Origin: Castellaniella sp.
Lineage (GTDB): Bacteria; Pseudomonadota; Gammaproteobacteria; Burkholderiales; Burkholderiaceae_B
Length of the DNA stretch: 64,000 nt
Assembly: GCA_019104865.1 (NCBI GenBank)
Contig: JAHRWZ010000032.1
Coordinates: forward strand, 26,684 to 90,683
Reading direction: 5' to 3'
Shown: positions 60,257 through 64,000 of the stretch, one piece after another
Numbering within the stretch: position 1 is the first letter of the stretch
Layout: each line of letters starts with the position of its first letter
Notes under the pieces: generated by a model
Databases searched by the model: none
What the model was told of the DNA's origin: nothing
What the model saw: only the letters and a program-made list of their open reading frames with translations
Translations under genes and position numbers: made by a program

Positions 60257-61450
60257 TTATCGTCCCGGCGGTGCCGGCTGCGCGGCCAGCTTCCACCGTC
60301 CGCCTTCCATGCGCACCATGACGACGGCGCGTTCGTCCAGACCGTAGCGGCTGCCGGGCTTGAAGTCGTAGATGCCATGCGTGCCGGCCAGGTTCCGGGT
60401 GGCCACGATGGCCTCCTTGAGCGCCTGCCGATAGGCCGGAGTGCCCGGCTGCTCGCCCTTCACCCGCGCAGCGGCGTCGGCCAACACGAGCCAGGCGTCA
60501 TAGGTATAGGCCGAGAACGCATCCACCGGCGGCGCGCCGTACAGTTTCTCGTACGACTCGCGAAACGCCATCGATGCCCCGCGCACCGGATCGCCGGCAG
60601 GCAACTGCTCGGCCACCAGCACCGGCCCGCTGGGCACCTCGAGGCCCTCGATCGAACGGCCACCCACCCGTACGAAATCGGCGTTGATCAAGCCATGCGT
60701 GCCGTAGATCCGCCCGGAATAATGGCGGCTTGCGAGCTCTAGGTACGGCAGCGCGCCCGGCGTGCCGCTGTTGCCTGCGAAGACCGCATCCGGCCGCTTG
60801 GCGATGATCTTCAGCACCTGCCCGGCCACCGACATGTCGCTGCGCGCGTAGCGCTCATTGGCCACCACCTCGATGCCCTGCTCGCCCGCGCTGCGGACCA
60901 GCGAGTCGTAGGCCAGATCCCCCAGGGCGTCCGAGAAGCCAATGAACGCCACGGTCTTGACTGCCTCGGCCTTCATGCGCTTGACCACCGCCGCGACCAT
61001 CAGCTCGAACGGCTGCGAGGTCACGACCGTCCAGTCATGCTCCGGTCCGGGCAAGGAGACTGGCGTGGGCGAGATCAGCGGCGTCTTCAGCTCCTGCGCG
61101 ACGGCGGCGATCGCCATCGCGCCCGGGACGCCCGATGTGCCGATCAGCACGTCCACCTTGTCCTCGTTGACCAGTTTGCGGGCGTCGCGCCCCGCCGTGG
61201 TCGGGTCGGAGGCATCGTCCAGGACGATGAGTTCCACCCGGTGGCCGGCGATCTCGGGAAACCGGGCATGGGCGGCGCGGGCCCCCTTTTCATAGGGGAT
61301 GCCCAACGCCGAGACCGGCCCGGACAGAGAGCTGATGACGCCCACCTTCAGGTCCGCGGCCCAGGCTCCGGCCGCCATGCAGGTCATGCCCAGCAGGAGC
61401 AGGCAGCGCAGCGCGCGCGGCGCGGCGATTATTTCCAGAAACGAGGTCAT
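60257..61450 (-). CDS. Periplasmic binding protein, Liv-type (copy 2)
   Basis: A 397-residue solute-binding protein with an N-terminal hydrophobic signal (CLLLLGMTCMAAGAWA) and mature start DLKVGVISSLSGPVSALG. It is clearly paralogous to the next gene upstream (61513-62679): both share KLVNEDKVDVLIGTSGVPGA-like and GNSGTPGALPYLELA-like segments. One of the two may have a different ligand preference. Confidence 0.86.
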   Translation of the reverse strand: MTSFLEIIAAPRALRCLLLLGMTCMAAGAWAADLKVGVISSLSGPVSALGIPYEKGARAAHARFPEIAGHRVELIVLDDASDPTTAGRDARKLVNEDKVDVLIGTSGVPGAMAIAAVAQELKTPLISPTPVSLPGPEHDWTVVTSQPFELMVAAVVKRMKAEAVKTVAFIGFSDALGDLAYDSLVRSAGEQGIEVVANERYARSDMSVAGQVLKIIAKRPDAVFAGNSGTPGALPYLELASRHYSGRIYGTHGLINADFVRVGGRSIEGLEVPSGPVLVAEQLPAGDPVRGASMAFRESYEKLYGAPPVDAFSAYTYDAWLVLADAAARVKGEQPGTPAYRQALKEAIVATRNLAGTHGIYDFKPGSRYGLDERAVVMVRMEGGRWKLAAQPAPPGR

Positions 61451-61512
61451 GTGTCTTTCCAGGAATCAGCAACGAAAGAGGCCAGGCGTATATCAGCGGC
61501 TGGACCGCTATC

Positions 61513-62679
61513 TCAGGGGACGAGCTTCCAGTGGCCCTTTTCGAGCCGCACCACCACGCGAGAGCGCTCGTCCGTGCCATAAGTCGTGTCGGGCCGGAAG
61601 TTGTAGACCGCATGGGTGCCCACCAGCTCCTTGGTGCTCTTGATCGCGTCGCGCAGCGCCAGGCGGAATTCCGGGGTCCCCGGCTCGGCCTTGGCCGACG
61701 CGCGCTTGGCTGCATCCAGGAAGATCAGCCAGGCGTCGAAGGAATAGGCGGAGAACGCGTCCTCGGCGCGGGCGCCGTTCGCTTTCCGATAGGCGTCGCG
61801 ATAGGCCAGCGCCACCTTGCGGATCGGGTTGTCCTCGGGCAACTGCTCGGCCACGATGACCGGGCCGGTCGGAGCCAACAGGCCTTCGACGGTGTTGCGT
61901 GCGACGTTGATGAAGGCCGGGTTGATCAGGGCATGGGTGCCGTAGAGCCTGCCCTTGTAGCCGCGATCGGCCAGCGCCAGGTAGGGTAGCGCGCCCGGCG
62001 TGCCCGAAGTGCCGGTGATCACGGCATCGGGATGCAGGGAGACGATCTTCAGGACCTGGCCGGCCACCGAGGTGTCGCTGCGCGCATACCGTTCATTGGA
62101 GACGACTTTAATACCCGCCGCGGGGGTCGTCTTCTGCAGCGCTTCATAGACCTGGTCACCCCAGGCATCCGAAAAACCGATGTAGCCCAGCGTCTTCACG
62201 CCCGCCTGCTTCATGTGATCGACCACAGCGCTGATCATCAGGTTGGCGGGCTGCGGCACCGTCACGACCCATTCGGCTTCCGCGCCCGAGAGGCTGGCGT
62301 GAGCGATGGAGATCAGCGGCGTCTTGGACTCGCGCGCCACCGCGGCGATCGCCAGGGCGCCGGGCGAGCCGGCCGTGCCGATGATGGCGTCAACCTTGTC
62401 TTCCTCGATCAGCTTGCGGGCATTGCGCGCCGCCGTGCTGGGATCCGAGGCGTCGTCCAGCTGGATGAGCCGGACCTTCCGGCCATTGATCTCGGATTGA
62501 TAGGTCTGCCCCGCCTGGATGCCCTTCTGGTAGGGAATGCCCAGCGAGGACACGGGTCCCACCAGCGAGGTAATGAAACCGACGGTGTAATCGGCCGCGT
62601 GGGCCGCTGGCAGCGCGGCCATCAGAGCCGCCGTGGAAACGGTCGCAGCCAGGCCGCGCAAGGAACGGAGAGACTTCAT
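61513..62679 (-). CDS. Periplasmic binding protein, Liv-type (copy 1)
   Basis: A 388-residue solute-binding protein. The signal peptide (MKSLRSLRGLAATVSTAALM, cleavage after AHA) precedes a mature part starting DYTVGFITSLVGPVSSLGIPYQ. The start has AAGGAG six bases upstream. It is the paralogue of the following gene and supplies the Liv-type transporter of this cluster, probably with an aromatic or N-heteroaromatic ligand (inference). Confidence 0.87.
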   Translation of the reverse strand: MKSLRSLRGLAATVSTAALMAALPAAHAADYTVGFITSLVGPVSSLGIPYQKGIQAGQTYQSEINGRKVRLIQLDDASDPSTAARNARKLIEEDKVDAIIGTAGSPGALAIAAVARESKTPLISIAHASLSGAEAEWVVTVPQPANLMISAVVDHMKQAGVKTLGYIGFSDAWGDQVYEALQKTTPAAGIKVVSNERYARSDTSVAGQVLKIVSLHPDAVITGTSGTPGALPYLALADRGYKGRLYGTHALINPAFINVARNTVEGLLAPTGPVIVAEQLPEDNPIRKVALAYRDAYRKANGARAEDAFSAYSFDAWLIFLDAAKRASAKAEPGTPEFRLALRDAIKSTKELVGTHAVYNFRPDTTYGTDERSRVVVRLEKGHWKLVP

Positions 62680-62779
62680 GGCGAACTCCTTCAAGAAGGA
62701 CTAGATCATTGATTTATAAAAACTTCACTTCTAAATACAAAAGGCGGAATGCCGTGTATCCATCCGGTGACCGCCCGCC

Positions 62780-63613
62780 TCAGGCGCTCGCCACCAGAGC
62801 CAAGACCCGCAAGGGGCTGCCGCTGCCTTTTTCGATCTTCAGCGGCGGGCAGATCAGCACCGCGCCGGATGCCGGTAGCCGATCCAGATTGCACAGGCAC
62901 TGCAGACCGTAGCGCCCCGAGCCATGCATGAAATAGTGACAGGGATAGGGCGGACGCAGGTGATACCCCTGGCCCGCGTCGGTGCCGATGGCTTCGGAGC
63001 CAAAGCCCAGAACGTCCCGCTGCTCGATCAGGAAGCGAACCGCCTCGGCGCTCGGACCCGGCGTATGCTGACCGGTCTCGTCGAAATTCTGGTAGGCCTC
63101 GGGATCCTGCCGCTTGGACCAGTCGGTGCGCATCAGCACCCAGGCACCGGCGGGAATACGTCCATGCGCGGCTTCCCAGGCCTGGATGTCCTCGATCGTC
63201 AACAGATAGTCCGGATCGTCCTTGACCTGGGGCGAGCAGTCGATGACGCAGGCGGGTGCCACGAAATGCCGCACCGGGATGGTGTCGACGGAATTGTTCG
63301 GCAGATCCCGGCCCGAGATCCAGTGGATGGGTGCGTCGAAGTGCGTTCCCGTGTGCTCGCCGCAGGAAAAATTGTTCCAGTACCAGCCCGGCCCGCGCTC
63401 GTCGTACTTCGAAACTTCCTCGATGCGAAAGGGCCAGCACTGCCCCATTTCGGGCGGCAGCGCGATCTGCGGAAATTCGGGCGTCAGCGTCTGGGTCAGG
63501 TCGATGATCTGGATGCCGCCGCCGGCCAGGGCGTCGACCAGAGCCATCAGGGCCTGGGCGCCCATCGGCGCGCCGGTCTTGCCGGTATCGGTCTCGCTAC
63601 GTTCGGTATTCAT
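62780..63613 (-). CDS. Cyclase-family metal hydrolase, isatin hydrolase-like
   Basis: A 277-residue member of the kynurenine formamidase/cyclase (PF04199-type) family. The metal-binding motif is CGEHTGTHFDAPIHW with His87, His91 and Asp93. The sequence around it (GPGWYWNNF, GRDLPNNSVDTIP, AHGRIPAGAWVLMRTDWSKR) is strongly reminiscent of manganese-dependent isatin hydrolase as I remember it. Isatin hydrolase opens isatin to isatinate, which fits the indole-type oxygenase and anthraniloyl-CoA enzyme downstream. Start MNTERSETD with GGAG upstream. Other cyclic amide substrates are possible. Confidence 0.78.
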   Translation of the reverse strand: MNTERSETDTGKTGAPMGAQALMALVDALAGGGIQIIDLTQTLTPEFPQIALPPEMGQCWPFRIEEVSKYDERGPGWYWNNFSCGEHTGTHFDAPIHWISGRDLPNNSVDTIPVRHFVAPACVIDCSPQVKDDPDYLLTIEDIQAWEAAHGRIPAGAWVLMRTDWSKRQDPEAYQNFDETGQHTPGPSAEAVRFLIEQRDVLGFGSEAIGTDAGQGYHLRPPYPCHYFMHGSGRYGLQCLCNLDRLPASGAVLICPPLKIEKGSGSPLRVLALVASA

Positions 63614-63631
63614 GATGCTCTCCACTGGCGA

Positions 63632-64000
63632 TCAGCCGCCGTTCATCGCCAGTTCGCGCTCCAGGACCTTGGGATTGTCCCGCCAGCGCTCCAGCCATTC
63701 CTGGGCTACGTCGCCCGGATAGACGTCCTCCACGCCATCGCGCAGCGCATCCACGATGGCCTTGGCCAGCGCGGCCGGCGCCAGCTTTGGCGGCGGCATG
63801 AGCTGGTTCCACTCGTCGTCCACCGGGCCGGGGAAGACGTTGATCACCCGGATGCCCGCCGGGCGCATCTCGGCGCGCAGACACTGCGCCAGCGAATAGG
63901 CGGCAGCCTTGCTGGCACTGAAGGTGCCTTGCGGGGGAAAATTGGACAAGGCGTAGATGGACAGGAGATTGACCCAGGCGGTGGCATTCACCGCCCCGTC
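63632..64000 (-). CDS. Short-chain dehydrogenase, 5' end outside the window
   Basis: The C-terminal 122 residues of an SDR; the start lies beyond base 64000. The active-site region reads LLSIYALSNFPPQGTFSASKAA: the serine and the lysine are present, but the usual catalytic tyrosine is phenylalanine (TFSASK instead of a YSASK pattern). The IRVINVFPGPVDDEW segment after it is typical of the family. It lies 18 bases upstream of the cyclase gene in the same direction. Confidence 0.75.
   Translation of the reverse strand, partial: DGAVNATAWVNLLSIYALSNFPPQGTFSASKAAAYSLAQCLRAEMRPAGIRVINVFPGPVDDEWNQLMPPPKLAPAALAKAIVDALRDGVEDVYPGDVAQEWLERWRDNPKVLERELAMNGG

Noticed and set aside
47574..64000. Indole-3-acetate (iac) catabolic cluster
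   Set aside because: IacA-, IacB-, IacE- and IacG-like genes are present, but the Rieske dioxygenase and amidase of iac clusters are not in the window. An indole/isatin-type route is preferred.

Overview
The window is GC-rich, densely coding DNA from a betaproteobacterium. The core genes (greA, carAB, tal, dnaX-ybaB-recR, tkt/gap/pgk, maeB, upp, ubiD) look like those of Burkholderiales, and most like Alcaligenaceae (Bordetella/Achromobacter/Castellaniella relatives). That placement rests on remembered protein similarity and was not computed. I see no tRNA, rRNA, CRISPR array, phage, complete insertion sequence or replication origin. One structural RNA gene, the SRP RNA ffs, is present.

Region 1 (1-22.8 kb) is mostly housekeeping: greA, a uracil/xanthine permease, a LysR regulator divergent from a pirin-DoxX pair, a short-chain dehydrogenase behind carB, carA, divergent transaldolase, an SsuABC/TauABC-type importer with a Tat-type binding protein, the recR-ybaB-dnaX-ffs block, pgk, gap, tkt, and rsmE.

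Region 2 (22.8-34.5 kb) is an aromatic-acid meta-cleavage locus. It carries a type I extradiol dioxygenase, a class II aldolase-like (probable decarboxylase) protein, 2-hydroxymuconic semialdehyde dehydrogenase, 4-oxalocrotonate tautomerase, 4-oxalocrotonate decarboxylase and 2-oxopent-4-enoate hydratase. A GntR regulator, a 3-hydroxyacyl-CoA dehydrogenase-like protein and a complete Liv-type ABC importer accompany them. The combination best fits extradiol cleavage of a carboxylated catechol such as 2,3-dihydroxybenzoate, followed by decarboxylation and the oxalocrotonate branch. The final aldolase and acetaldehyde dehydrogenase are not in the window.

Region 3 (34.5-47.5 kb) is mixed core and accessory: a barstar-family protein coupled to a patatin, malic enzyme, an FAD-domain protein, an aminotransferase, a LysR/EamA divergent pair with a 166-bp MITE-like element between them, a lytic transglycosylase, UbiD, a YqjD/YqjE/YqjK-like envelope operon and upp.

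Region 4 (47.5-64 kb, all on the minus strand, running off the right edge) is a second catabolic cluster. It encodes an SDR, a cyclase-family hydrolase resembling isatin hydrolase, two periplasmic binding proteins, LivH, a fused LivM-LivG, LivF, an acyl-CoA ligase, an acyl-CoA-dehydrogenase-fold flavin monooxygenase, a small IacB-like protein, an SDR, a flavin reductase, and a two-domain anthraniloyl-CoA monooxygenase/reductase type protein. An octopine/nopaline dehydrogenase-family protein, a 4HBT thioesterase and a Rid-family protein follow. Read together, the genes suggest import and degradation of an indolic compound through isatin and anthranilate to a CoA-thioester pathway. This is inference from gene families. 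A 225-bp AT-rich gap inside the cluster carries a perfect 12-bp inverted repeat pair that is a strong candidate operator.
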